Both the position numbers and the translations under genes were made by a program. Positions 25,842 to 33,292 of a stretch of DNA of 36,703 nucleotides are shown here, piece after piece. How positions within the stretch are numbered: position 1 is the first letter of the stretch; each line of letters opens with the position of its first letter. The DNA comes from CAZIOH01 sp964540815 (lineage in GTDB: Bacteria > Myxococcota_A > Polyangia > Fen-1088). The notes below the pieces were generated by a model. It was not told where the DNA came from. It made no database searches and saw nothing but the letters and a program-made list of their open reading frames with translations. Where the stretch lies: the NCBI GenBank assembly GCA_964540815.1, contig CAZIOH010000069.1, positions 1-36,703 of the forward strand, in the 5' to 3' direction.

Positions 25842-26447
25842 TTATCGATGGCGGGTTTCCTCATCCGAGAACTCGACCTTGCCACTGTAGTTGGCTCCCT
25901 TCCCCCTCAGCCAGAACTGGGTCATCGCGATCACGCGGTGGCTCGACTCGATGGTCATCATGTAGTGCTTGTTCACGTCGAACTCGGGCTTCGCCAGCTG
26001 GATGCTGGCGCTGAAGATGCGCGAGCCGCGGTCGCGGGTGTACTGCGGGTCCCCGGCGATGAACTTCTTGTCGCCATGGGTCACGTCGTAGAACTTGATC
26101 TGGATCTCGTTGTCGGTGAGCGGCTGCGCGAAGAAGGCGATGTACTCGAGATCCCAGGTCCCGTGGTCGGCGTCCTTCTCCTCGGTGGGCCAGACCTTGT
26201 CGATCTTCTTGGCCTGGACCGCGGCCGTGAAGGCGCCGGGAGACGCGAACCGCATGGGCAAGCGATCCTTGGTGATGATGATCTTGCCCTTGAAGACATC
26301 CTCGGGCTTCGCGGCCCGCGCCAGCGAGCCCCCGAGGAGCCCGGGCCCGGCGCCGAGGACCAGGAACGAGACCAGCGCCAAGATCCACCACGACCTCCTC
26401 CTCCTTGACGATCGTGAGCGGGCGCGAGGGTGTTTTTCAGGATCCAT
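25842..26447 (-). CDS. Unknown exported protein, 201 residues
   Basis: I do not recognise a named family. The N-terminus is Arg-rich and followed by one strong hydrophobic segment (SWWILALVSFLVLGAGPGLL), then ARAAKPED, which fits a signal peptide or membrane anchor. The rest is mixed beta/alpha with many aromatic and charged residues (IIITKDRLPMRF, TWDLEYIAFFAQPL, IQIKFYDVT, HYMMTIESSHRVIAMTQFWLRG), which suggests a folded periplasmic beta-rich domain. The ATG at 26445-26447 has a strong GGAGGAG ribosome binding site six to twelve bases upstream, so the start is secure. It lies 53 bp after the DUF2520 gene and 67 bp before the HEAT gene on the same strand. Confidence 0.8.
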   Translation of the reverse strand: MDPEKHPRARSRSSRRRRSWWILALVSFLVLGAGPGLLGGSLARAAKPEDVFKGKIIITKDRLPMRFASPGAFTAAVQAKKIDKVWPTEEKDADHGTWDLEYIAFFAQPLTDNEIQIKFYDVTHGDKKFIAGDPQYTRDRGSRIFSASIQLAKPEFDVNKHYMMTIESSHRVIAMTQFWLRGKGANYSGKVEFSDEETRHR

Positions 26448-26500
26448 GGATGCTCCTCCAATGTCGGACGGTCCGGATTGTCGAAGGCGATGCCGCACGG

Positions 26501-27517
26501 TTACTTACCGGGGTTGCGCTTGGTCTTGGCCGGCTCGGCGGCGGCGCCCGCGGGCCCGCCGCCACCAACCGGGCCGAACAGGTCCCCGAGACGTGCGACG
26601 GCATCGGCGTCGAGGGGGCCCTTGCTGAGGGCGATTCGCAGCGCCTCCCGCCCCATGAGCTTGTAGAGCTCGACCAGCCCCGGCGCGCGCTCGACCAGCA
26701 CCTCGAGATGGCGCGCCACCGACGACACGTCACCCCGCTCGACCGGCCCCGTGAGCGCGGTGGGCAACCCGACCTGCGCCAGGTTCTGCACCACGCTGGT
26801 CATGAGGGGGATGAGGGCTGGCAGGGCCTCGGCGGCGGGCACCCCGGCCTCGACGAGCAGGCTCCGGCCCAGATCGGCGAGCACCACCACGTAGTTCGAC
26901 ACCAGCACCGCCCCCGCATGATAGAGGGCGAGGTTCCTCGACTCGAGGACCACCGAGCGGGCGCCCATCAAGCCGACCAGGCGGGCCGCCAGGTGGCGGG
27001 CCAGGAGATCTCCCTCGAGCCCGAAGGCCACCGTCTTCATCCCCACCACAGCCAGGCGGGGATCGGCGAACGACACCAGCGGGTGCAGGGTCCCGACCGC
27101 CCGCACGTGAGGGCGGGCCACCGCCAGGATCTCTCCGGCGGCGTTGGCGCCCGAGGTGTGCAGCAGGACCTGGTTCTTGCGCAGGCGCTTCTCCCGGACC
27201 AGGCGCTCGGCCACCTCCCTGATGCGCTCGTCGCGGACCGAGATGATGACGACGTCCGACTCCGAGACGATCTCGGGGATCTCGCCGCTGCTCGACAGCA
27301 CGCCGGAGATGGCGCTCGACGCATCGGACAGCTCGGCCTGGCGGCCGTGCAAGCCGGCGACGGGAACCCCAGCCCGCACCAGGCGCGCGGCCAGGGCAGT
27401 TCCAACCACCCCCGCGCCCATGATGAAGACGACCGGGGTGGGGGCGGTCGGATCGTCGAGGTGATCGTCTCGCTCGGGGACGGCCGGGCCAGAGGGGGAT
27501 GCAGACGCTGACGACAT
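26501..27517 (-). CDS. Rossmann-like and DUF2520 domain protein
   Basis: A 338-residue cytoplasmic protein. The N-terminal NAD(P)-binding Rossmann fold begins VVFIMGAGVVGTALAARL (GxGxxG type). It continues with SDVVIISVRDERI, LLHTSGANAA and GTLHPLVSF, the conserved boundary segments of this family. The C-terminal helical DUF2520 domain follows (YHAGAVLVSNYVVVL to LEVLVERAP). Family members look like short-chain or ketopantoate-reductase-type dehydrogenases, but their reaction is not established as far as I know. The ATG at 27515-27517 was chosen; AGGAG lies about 13 bases upstream, slightly far. The gene starts 22 bp after nadD, which hints at a nicotinamide-cofactor connection, but that is inference. 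Confidence 0.85.
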   Translation of the reverse strand: MSSASASPSGPAVPERDDHLDDPTAPTPVVFIMGAGVVGTALAARLVRAGVPVAGLHGRQAELSDASSAISGVLSSSGEIPEIVSESDVVIISVRDERIREVAERLVREKRLRKNQVLLHTSGANAAGEILAVARPHVRAVGTLHPLVSFADPRLAVVGMKTVAFGLEGDLLARHLAARLVGLMGARSVVLESRNLALYHAGAVLVSNYVVVLADLGRSLLVEAGVPAAEALPALIPLMTSVVQNLAQVGLPTALTGPVERGDVSSVARHLEVLVERAPGLVELYKLMGREALRIALSKGPLDADAVARLGDLFGPVGGGGPAGAAAEPAKTKRNPGK

Positions 27518-27539
27518 GGATGCTTTGGCTCTCCTGTTT

Positions 27540-28127
27540 TCAGTGCGGGTTCGGGCGGGCAAAACCGTATAGCCCACGCGAGGCTATGTAGTCGAGAACG
27601 CTTCGCGAGACTCGCCCCGAGACGTCCTCGCCGCGCGCCAGCGCCTCGCGGATCTCGCTGGAGCTGACCGCGGGCATGCGCAAACCGTGCGGGCCAGCGG
27701 ACGACGGCGGAGCCGCCGACGGGGACGGGGATCTGTCCACCACGATGAATTCGACCAGAGCCCGCAGCGCGGCGGCGCCGAACCAGGCGTCGACCTCGCC
27801 CACCAGATCGCCTCCGATCACCAGGGAAAAATCCGAACCGGGAGCCTCCTCGATCAGTCGCTCGACCGTGCGCAGGGTCCGGCTCGCACCTCCGAGCCGG
27901 GCCTCGATGTCCGAGACCCGGACCCGCGGCCCGAGCGCCGCCGCCATCGACCCGCACATCTCGAAGCGATCGGCGAAGGGGGCCAGCGCCTTCTCGAACG
28001 GGTGGTGAAACGTGGGCACGAGCCACAGCTCGTCGATCGCGCGGGTTTCGAGCACGTAGAGCGCCACGAACAGGTGCCCGAGGTGCGGCGGGTTGAAGCT
28101 GCCGCCGAAGAGCGCCACCCGGGCCAT
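27540..28127 (-). CDS. nadD: Nicotinate-nucleotide adenylyltransferase
   Basis: A 195-residue enzyme that adenylylates nicotinate mononucleotide to deamido-NAD in NAD synthesis. Seen: the nucleotidyltransferase signature GGSFNPPHLGHL (residues 8-19), the LVPTFHHPFEK substrate loop and the SSSEIRE motif (155-161), all in the expected order. The GGSF in place of the commoner GGTF is a minor variant. Length is typical. Start ATG 28125-28127; the ribosome binding site is weak. It is flanked by the NamZ-type gene (24 bp upstream) and the DUF2520 gene (22 bp downstream), and is probably part of the same transcript. Confidence 0.92.
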   Translation of the reverse strand: MARVALFGGSFNPPHLGHLFVALYVLETRAIDELWLVPTFHHPFEKALAPFADRFEMCGSMAAALGPRVRVSDIEARLGGASRTLRTVERLIEEAPGSDFSLVIGGDLVGEVDAWFGAAALRALVEFIVVDRSPSPSAAPPSSAGPHGLRMPAVSSSEIREALARGEDVSGRVSRSVLDYIASRGLYGFARPNPH

Positions 28128-28151
28128 GTCAATCGCCAGCCATGTCGGTGG

Positions 28152-29384
28152 TCAGTAGAGGAGGGCCGGCGCGCGCAGGTCGCGAAAGCGCGCCTCGAAC
28201 GCGTGGAATGGGTGAACCATCTCCGCAAGCGAGGACGAGGCCGAAGCGGAGGCCGAAGACGAGGCCGAAGAATCGATGGCCAGGCGAATCCGGTCGGATC
28301 CGTTCAGCAGGTCGATGGCGATCGGGCGGGTCACGAATTCATAGGGCTCGGTTCGCCACGCGAACGCCCCCGGGGCCTGACGGCGTGCGGTCAGCATCAT
28401 CGCGATGCCGGTGCGGTAAGGTTGAAATCCCCGACGATCCACCACGTGGACCTGAACCCCTCCGCAGGATTGCCCCCCGAACTTGTGAAAGGTCGGCCGG
28501 AACGACAGGGGCCTGAACCTGACCCCCGGAAGCTCGAGCTCCGCCAGCTCCTCGGCCCAGCGGGCGCCGTCGAGGAAGGGTGCACCCACGATCTCGAAGG
28601 GCCGCGTGACGCCCCTGCCCTCCGAGAGGTTGGTTCCCTCGAGCAGACACAGCCCCGGATAGACGAAGGCGGTCTCGTTGCTCGGCATGTTGGGGGACGG
28701 CAGCACCCAGGGCAACCCGGTGTCCTCGAAGGCCATCTGGCGGCTCCACCCCTGCATCGGGACGACCTTCAGATCGAGGTCGAGCGCGCGGTGGAAGGGC
28801 GGCGGTCCCCAGGGCATCCCCGCGGCGACGAGGCGCGCCATCTCGCCGATGGTGAGGCCGTGGCGCACCGGGACCGAGCCCATCCCCACGAAGGACTCGA
28901 ACCCCGGGTGGACCTCGCCGCCCTCGACCGCCTCGCCGCCGAGCGGGTTCGGCCGGTCGAGCACCAGCACCGAGACACCCGCCCGCGCCGCCGCCTGCAT
29001 GGCGAGGCCCATGGTCCAGACGTAGGTGTAGTAGCGGCTCCCCACGTCCTGCAGGTCCACCACCAGCACGTCGATGTCTCCGAAATCGGCCGCGGCCGGC
29101 GCGAGCGACTCGACGCTCGAGCCATAGAGGCTGGTCACCGGGATCCCGCTGCGCGGGTCGAGGTGACCGTCGACCCCGATCATGTCCTGGGCTTCCCCGC
29201 GCACCCCGTGCTCGGGGCCGAAGAGCCGCACGAGCCGGACCCCGGCGGCGCTCAGGCGATCGACGATGTGACAAAGCTCGCGATCGACGCTGGCCGGGTG
29301 GCAGAGCACCCCGACCCGCCGATCGCCAAGCCAGGTGCGGGGCCACGCGGCGAGCACATCGAGGCCGGTCGAGACGGTGGACAC
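28152..29384 (-). CDS. DUF1343 protein, NamZ-type exo-beta-N-acetylmuramidase
   Basis: A 410-residue protein of the DUF1343 family, whose studied members (NamZ/YbbC) remove MurNAc from the non-reducing end of peptidoglycan fragments. Family segments: TGLDVL at the start, RRVGVLCHPASVD, LFGPEHGVRG, VVDLQDVGSRYYTY, LDRPNPLGG, VLPSPNMPS and EGTNLSEGRGVTRPF. No signal peptide is visible, so it may act in the cytoplasm on recycled muropeptides rather than outside. A Ser-Ala run near the C-terminus (28229-28271) is encoded by a GAGGCC-type repeat. The start is uncertain: GTG at 29382-29384 is given; a TTG at 29412-29414 would add ten residues; neither has a clear ribosome binding site. It lies closely between the sensor-like gene and nadD. 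Confidence 0.88.
   Translation of the reverse strand: MSTVSTGLDVLAAWPRTWLGDRRVGVLCHPASVDRELCHIVDRLSAAGVRLVRLFGPEHGVRGEAQDMIGVDGHLDPRSGIPVTSLYGSSVESLAPAAADFGDIDVLVVDLQDVGSRYYTYVWTMGLAMQAAARAGVSVLVLDRPNPLGGEAVEGGEVHPGFESFVGMGSVPVRHGLTIGEMARLVAAGMPWGPPPFHRALDLDLKVVPMQGWSRQMAFEDTGLPWVLPSPNMPSNETAFVYPGLCLLEGTNLSEGRGVTRPFEIVGAPFLDGARWAEELAELELPGVRFRPLSFRPTFHKFGGQSCGGVQVHVVDRRGFQPYRTGIAMMLTARRQAPGAFAWRTEPYEFVTRPIAIDLLNGSDRIRLAIDSSASSSASASASSSLAEMVHPFHAFEARFRDLRAPALLY
28229..28271. repeat. Hexamer-derived tract encoding a Ser/Ala run
   Basis: Degenerate GAGGAC, GAGGCC and GAAGCG units encode the SSASSSASASASSS-type stretch near the C-terminus of the DUF1343 protein. It has the same purine-strand character as the intergenic repeats, but sits inside a gene. 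Confidence 0.75.
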
Positions 29385-29425
29385 GCCCCGACGAAACGAT
29401 GTCTCGGAGCGCAAGTCAAGCGCGG

Positions 29426-30895
29426 TCAGTAGAGAGGGACGGGAATCAGCGTGACCTCACCGCCGCGCGTCTCGATGCGGAAGCGGACCTGCTTGCACTT
29501 CCACTTCTGGCGGAGGCCCCCCTCGATGAGACGCAGCTTGGCGGTGAACATCTGCACGCTCAGCCCCTTGGTGGGCTTGCCCGCGCTCTTCAGGGCCGCC
29601 AGGTAGTCGCTGAACAGACGCGGCGAGTAGGCCGCCTCGCTCTCGGCCGCCAGCGCCTGCACGGCCGGATCGGTGCTCGGCTGCCCGGAGATGGCGCTCG
29701 CCGGCAGCTCGTCGATGACCATGTGGGAGGACTGCCAGCGCCCCGCCTCCGCGTCGTCGTCCTCGACCGCGTCCTCGTTGGGCTCCTCGCGCCCGAGGAG
29801 CCGGGCCAGCATGACGTTCAGCCCGTTCGAGAGTCCCTCGAAGTCCGGGCCCACCGGCCGGAAGGTGTAGTCGATGTTCCCGTTGATGATCTCGGCGACC
29901 CCGAGCTCGATCTTGTCGAGCGGCTTGATGAAGCGGTTGGCGGTCATGACGGTCGCGCCGAGCGCCACCAGGATCGTCAGCAGCCCGAAGAACAGAATCT
30001 TGCTGCCCGCCTCTCCCGGAGGGGCGGCCGCGCGCGAGAGCGACTGCAGCACCACGAACCCCGAGCTCGTGTCGTTGGGATACAGGGGCGCCGCGATGGC
30101 CAGGTAGTCCTGGTCGTCGAGCGACACCCGGAAGGCCTGGGTCGGGCCCCCCCTGGTCATCACGGCGGCGCCGGGCTTGTCGCTCTGCTGAAAGAGGGCC
30201 GCGTTGAGCGCGTGGGTCTTGTTGCCGTCCTCCTTGGCGTCGCCGTTCCCGCCCTCGGTGAAGCTCGAGGTCATGACCTGGCCGCGAAAGAAGTAGCCGA
30301 CCTCGGCGCCGAGCTGGTCGCGCTTGCCTTGCGCGTCGCGGGCGGTCACCACGTAGCCGACCAGCAGCACGCCGAGCAGCTTGCCATCCGGGCGCGCGAT
30401 CGGGGCGGCCGCGAGCTGGGTCATCCGCCCGGACAGGTTCACGATCCCCTGGGCCGGGGTCCCCTTGAGCGCCTCGTCCACCGCCGGAAACTGCGCGCGC
30501 GCGTCCTCGCCGAACATGGCGTTCACGTTCAGGTCGCGGGCCACCACCTTGCCCTGGGCGTCCACCACCGCCACGATGTCCGCCTTGCGCTGGGAGGCGA
30601 GCTTGTCGTTGATGGCCTCGCACTCCTCGAAGGCCGCCTGGCGTCGAGGCGTCTCGTCGGTGCGGTCGAACACCGCCGGCAGGCCCGCCCGGCGAGCGAG
30701 GGTGGAGACGAGGTTGGTGAAATCCAGCGCTTCGAGGCGCGCCAGCTCGCTGTGCAGGCGGGCTGCCCGCGCCGTCTGGTCCGCCACGTCGTGCGCTCGG
30801 GCGTCCTGCAGGGGCCCGGTCACCACCGCGTATTCGATGATCGCAAAGGCGGCGAGGAGGACAGCAGCGACAAGCCCAATTCTCATTCGGTGCAT
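29426..30895 (-). CDS. Membrane protein with extracytoplasmic sensor-like and HAMP-like regions
   Basis: A 489-residue protein. Residues ~4-24 form an N-terminal membrane helix (IGLVAAVLLAAFAIIEYAVV). Residues ~25-280 are extracytoplasmic and Cache-like (ADIVAVVDAQGKVVARDL, GRMTQLAAAPIARPDGKLLGVLLVGYVV in spirit). A second membrane helix follows (ILFFGLLTILVALGATVM), then a HAMP-like linker (NRFIKPLDKIELGVAEIINGN). The C-terminal ~70 residues (FSDYLAALKSAGKPT, LRLIEGGLRQKWKCKQVRFR) resemble a domain I recall being named after Myxococcus locus MXAN_5187; this is from memory. There is no kinase or chemotaxis output domain, so how it signals is unclear. The ATG at 30893-30895 has AGGAG six bases upstream. 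A strong promoter is at 30973-31001. Confidence 0.8.
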   Translation of the reverse strand: MHRMRIGLVAAVLLAAFAIIEYAVVTGPLQDARAHDVADQTARAARLHSELARLEALDFTNLVSTLARRAGLPAVFDRTDETPRRQAAFEECEAINDKLASQRKADIVAVVDAQGKVVARDLNVNAMFGEDARAQFPAVDEALKGTPAQGIVNLSGRMTQLAAAPIARPDGKLLGVLLVGYVVTARDAQGKRDQLGAEVGYFFRGQVMTSSFTEGGNGDAKEDGNKTHALNAALFQQSDKPGAAVMTRGGPTQAFRVSLDDQDYLAIAAPLYPNDTSSGFVVLQSLSRAAAPPGEAGSKILFFGLLTILVALGATVMTANRFIKPLDKIELGVAEIINGNIDYTFRPVGPDFEGLSNGLNVMLARLLGREEPNEDAVEDDDAEAGRWQSSHMVIDELPASAISGQPSTDPAVQALAAESEAAYSPRLFSDYLAALKSAGKPTKGLSVQMFTAKLRLIEGGLRQKWKCKQVRFRIETRGGEVTLIPVPLY

Positions 30896-30972
30896 TCCTG
30901 GCTCCTTCGGATGCGAGGGACGACAGACGTTGGTGGCGCGACTGCGGGTGAGGACACGACGAGGGCCCGCGA

Positions 30973-31001
30973 ATTATCGGGTGAGCACTCTGACTCGTCA
31001 A
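30973..31001 (-). promoter_or_regulatory. Sigma70-like promoter for the sensor-like gene and following genes
   Basis: On the minus strand: -35 TTGACG (30996-31001), a 17-bp spacer and -10 GATAAT (30973-30978), five of six consensus bases in each box. Predicted start of transcription is near 30966, giving a leader of about 70 bases to the ATG at 30895. Close gene spacing downstream suggests one long transcript through nadD. Confidence 0.75.
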
Positions 31002-31158
31002 GTTACGCGCGGTTCTGAAGGCGTTTGGTGACGCGGGGGTGCGGGCGCGGAAATCGCGCCTCGGCCGCCGCTCGGGTCCCGAGCTAGCTTTGTCTTCCGT
31101 GTCTTCCGTGACGGTGGGACGGGCGTGACTCGGCGACGGTCCGGTTACAGAGGTCTGC

Positions 31159-31187
31159 TTGACACCTACAAACGGCGTCAGTATGGT
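31159..31187 (+). promoter_or_regulatory. Sigma70-like promoter for the divergent Pro/Gly-rich membrane protein
   Basis: -35 TTGACA (31159-31164, perfect), a 17-bp spacer and -10 TATGGT (31182-31187). The predicted start near 31194 gives a leader of about 105 bases to the GTG at 31299. It is divergent from the promoter at 30973-31001, with about 157 bp between the two -35 boxes. The 403-bp intergenic stretch 30896-31298 holds no gene. Confidence 0.7.
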
Positions 31188-31298
31188 CGCGGCCCTCTCT
31201 ACACGAGAGACGAGCCCAGACTTCACGAGCCCGACCTTAGTGCCAGAGTAGACGAGCCGAGACCTCGACACTCGCTCGGACCCCGCCGGAGGACACAC

Positions 31299-32618
31299 GT
31301 GGAACAACCGAAAAAGCCTGGCGCGCATGGTGCCTCTCCTGGTGCGCCTGGCGCCGCCCCGACGAAGGATATCAGCGACCTCAAGGCACGCCTCGGGCTC
31401 AAGAAGCCGGACACTGGTCCGGGCCCCGGCCCGGGCGGAGTGGGCCCGAACACGGCTGCCGGACCCGCACCCGGCGGGGGCTTTCAAAGCCCGCAGGCTC
31501 ATCCATCCCAGGTTCCTTTCGGAGCGCTCGGAGGGGCGCCGCGCAACGCGGCGGCGGGTGGTGGCCAGGCCGGTCCCGGTCCGAGGCTCCCGCCGGCGGC
31601 GGCCGGCGCGCCCGCCCCGATGGCGCGCCCGGCCGGTCCCGGCGGCGCTCCGGCAGGCGGCCAGGCGCCCGCCCCGCACGATCCCTTCGCGGGGATGCGT
31701 CCGCAACAGGGCAAGTTCGACCTGCGCAGCATCGACGATGGCATCCCGGTCGAGAAGATGAAGACCGGGGGTGGCAAGGCCATCATCGCGACCTCGATCA
31801 TCGTCGGCCTGCTGGCGTTCGCCTTCGGCGCCGGGCTCGGCATCTCGAGCGTCGGACGCGCCAACATGAACACCGCGAACCGGGCCGCGCGGGTGGTCAA
31901 GGCCGAGCTCGAGGACATGCAGAAGATCGTCAGCCAGATCGGCTCGGCCTTCGCCGCCAGCCAGCAGCGCATGGCGGCCGCCAAGAAGGACACCCTCTCG
32001 TACGATCCCAAGCTGGCCGAGGATCTCGAGCGGGTGAAGCTCGACCCCCGTCCCGACACCGGCAAGATCTTCCGGGTCGACTACTACCGCCTCGACGACG
32101 TGGTGGTCGACCAGCTCTTCAACTACTACTACGACTCCATCGCGCTCTACGGCGAGGTGGAGCGGCACGTCAAGCGCACCAAGAACGACGCCGAGGCGCT
32201 GAAGAGCTTCTCCGAGAAGGAAGGCGCCAAGCAGTCCCAGAACTACGGGATCGTCTTCGACACCAACGGCAAGGTGACGGTCGCCAACCTGGTCGAGGTG
32301 GGCGAGCAGGTGTGCAAGGGGGGCGCCGCCACCTGTGGCGCCGACGATCTGGAGGGCTTCAAGATCCGCGTCAACACCGGCGCGCCCTGGGTGGTCAAGA
32401 AGCTGAGCGCCAAGGGCGAAGGCATGGTCCCGATGAAGCCGACACCGCTGATGGACGCGGTCATGTCTGGCTCACCCGACCAGGTCCGCTTCGAGTCCTA
32501 CAAGAACCGGGTGGCCAACATGCGCCTGATCCTGGCCCGACTCACGAGCGGCCAAAAGCAGCTGATGGAAGGCGTGAACAAGGCCGCCAGCCGCCCCGAC
32601 GTCTTCGCCCCGTTTTGA
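31299..32618 (+). CDS. Pro/Gly-rich single-pass membrane protein, function unknown
   Basis: A 439-residue protein. Residues 1-150 are Pro/Gly/Ala-rich and probably disordered, with one ordered motif DISDLKARLGLKK near residue 23. A single membrane helix follows (AIIATSIIVGLLAFAFGAGLGI, about 165-188). Next comes a helical, coiled-coil-like segment (ARVVKAELEDMQKIVSQIGSAF), then an alpha/beta extracytoplasmic domain with YYRLDDVVVDQLFNYYYDSI and a pair of cysteines (VCKGGAATCG). No signal peptide or catalytic motif is recognised. The start is a GTG; GGAGG lies about seven bases upstream, and upstream codons look like leader sequence. It is divergent from the sensor-like gene, so the two may be co-regulated. 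It might anchor a cytoplasmic partner through the N-terminal tail (inference). Confidence 0.82.
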   Translation: MEQPKKPGAHGASPGAPGAAPTKDISDLKARLGLKKPDTGPGPGPGGVGPNTAAGPAPGGGFQSPQAHPSQVPFGALGGAPRNAAAGGGQAGPGPRLPPAAAGAPAPMARPAGPGGAPAGGQAPAPHDPFAGMRPQQGKFDLRSIDDGIPVEKMKTGGGKAIIATSIIVGLLAFAFGAGLGISSVGRANMNTANRAARVVKAELEDMQKIVSQIGSAFAASQQRMAAAKKDTLSYDPKLAEDLERVKLDPRPDTGKIFRVDYYRLDDVVVDQLFNYYYDSIALYGEVERHVKRTKNDAEALKSFSEKEGAKQSQNYGIVFDTNGKVTVANLVEVGEQVCKGGAATCGADDLEGFKIRVNTGAPWVVKKLSAKGEGMVPMKPTPLMDAVMSGSPDQVRFESYKNRVANMRLILARLTSGQKQLMEGVNKAASRPDVFAPF

Positions 32619-32643
32619 TCGGGAACGCCGCTGGCGATTGTAT

Positions 32644-32678
32644 CGGGGACGTGGCTCGCTGCCGCTCGCACGTCCCCG
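32644..32678 (+). terminator. Terminator-like hairpin after the Pro/Gly-rich protein gene
   Basis: CGGGGACGTG (32644-32653) and CACGTCCCCG (32669-32678) form a perfect 10-bp stem with a 15-base loop, 25 bases after the stop. No T-run follows. Confidence 0.5.
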
Positions 32679-32801
32679 CACCCCTCTCGCTCCGCGCGGC
32701 AAAGCCGCGCTGAGCTCGCCCGAACAGCGGGAGGTGAGCAAGGGTTCCAGGCACGACGGATCATCGCCAATCCGTCCCGTCACTTGCCGCTCTCGTTCAC
32801 T

Positions 32802-33115
32802 CCCCGCGGGAAAGCCGAGGGGGATCGGGGAGAGGCCGTGGCGGCCCATCCCCCGGATGAATGCCGAACCCCGCCCCTCCCTCTTATCCCCTCCCGCCGC
32901 GGAGCGAGCGGAGGGCTAGGGAGAGGGGCCCCACTTCACTCCCAGGGGCGCTGCCGCGGCAGGGTAAGAGCATCCTCCAAAGCGGGCGGCCGAGCGCCGC
33001 GCCATTTCTGGCGCGGGCGAGGGGATAGGAGGGGAGGCGGGGCTCGGCTTTCATCCGTAGGGATGGACCGGCACGGCCCACCGGGACTCTCCCGGCTCCG
33101 CGGGGCGAGGGAATA
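32802..33115. repeat. Imperfect inverted-repeat element, arms about 100 bp
   Basis: The left arm (about 32802-32905) and right arm (about 33011-33115) are imperfect reverse complements. Shared blocks include GAGGGGATA, GGCGGGG and TTCATCC followed by GGGATGG. The block GCGAGGGxATAGG recurs at 33017 and 33105, 88 bp apart, so a third partial copy follows the right arm. There is no open reading frame for a transposase. It looks like a non-autonomous or REP-like intergenic element. Confidence 0.65.
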
Positions 33116-33261
33116 GGATTGGAATGGGGCTCGGTTCAGGAGCACAGGGCCTCCACGGCTCCCTCTCCATGCGGTGGATCGGAGGTTGGCTCTGCCAACC
33201 GGAGACGGCACCAGCAAAGCCGATCCGGGCCCGCCTCTTGTCGTCCCCGGGAGGGGCCCGC

Positions 33262-33278
33262 GGGGAGGGGTCCTCCCC
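33262..33278 (-). terminator. Terminator-like hairpin after the lysine/serine-tailed protein gene
   Basis: GGGGAGG (33262-33268) pairs perfectly with CCTCCCC (33272-33278) around a three-base loop, 15 bases beyond the minus-strand stop (33293). A 14-bp palindrome GCTCTGATCAGAGC (33286-33299) encloses the stop codon itself. Confidence 0.4.
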
Positions 33279-33292
33279 TTCCCGCGCTCTGA

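Larger units (their letters stand above)
32619..33292. other. Gene-free, hairpin-rich convergent intergenic region
   Basis: This 674-bp stretch between two convergent stops has no credible gene; short open frames on both strands follow repeats. It holds the terminator-like hairpin at 32644-32678, a short perfect hairpin (GCGCGGC-AAA-GCCGCGC, about 32694-32710), an imperfect inverted repeat (32802-32905 and 33011-33115), a diverged further copy (about 33105-33190) and a hairpin at 33262-33278. Confidence 0.7.

Noticed and set aside
32638..33217. Short open frames on both strands in the convergent region
   Set aside because: They follow the inverted repeats, are Arg/Pro/Ser-rich and have no plausible ribosome binding sites.
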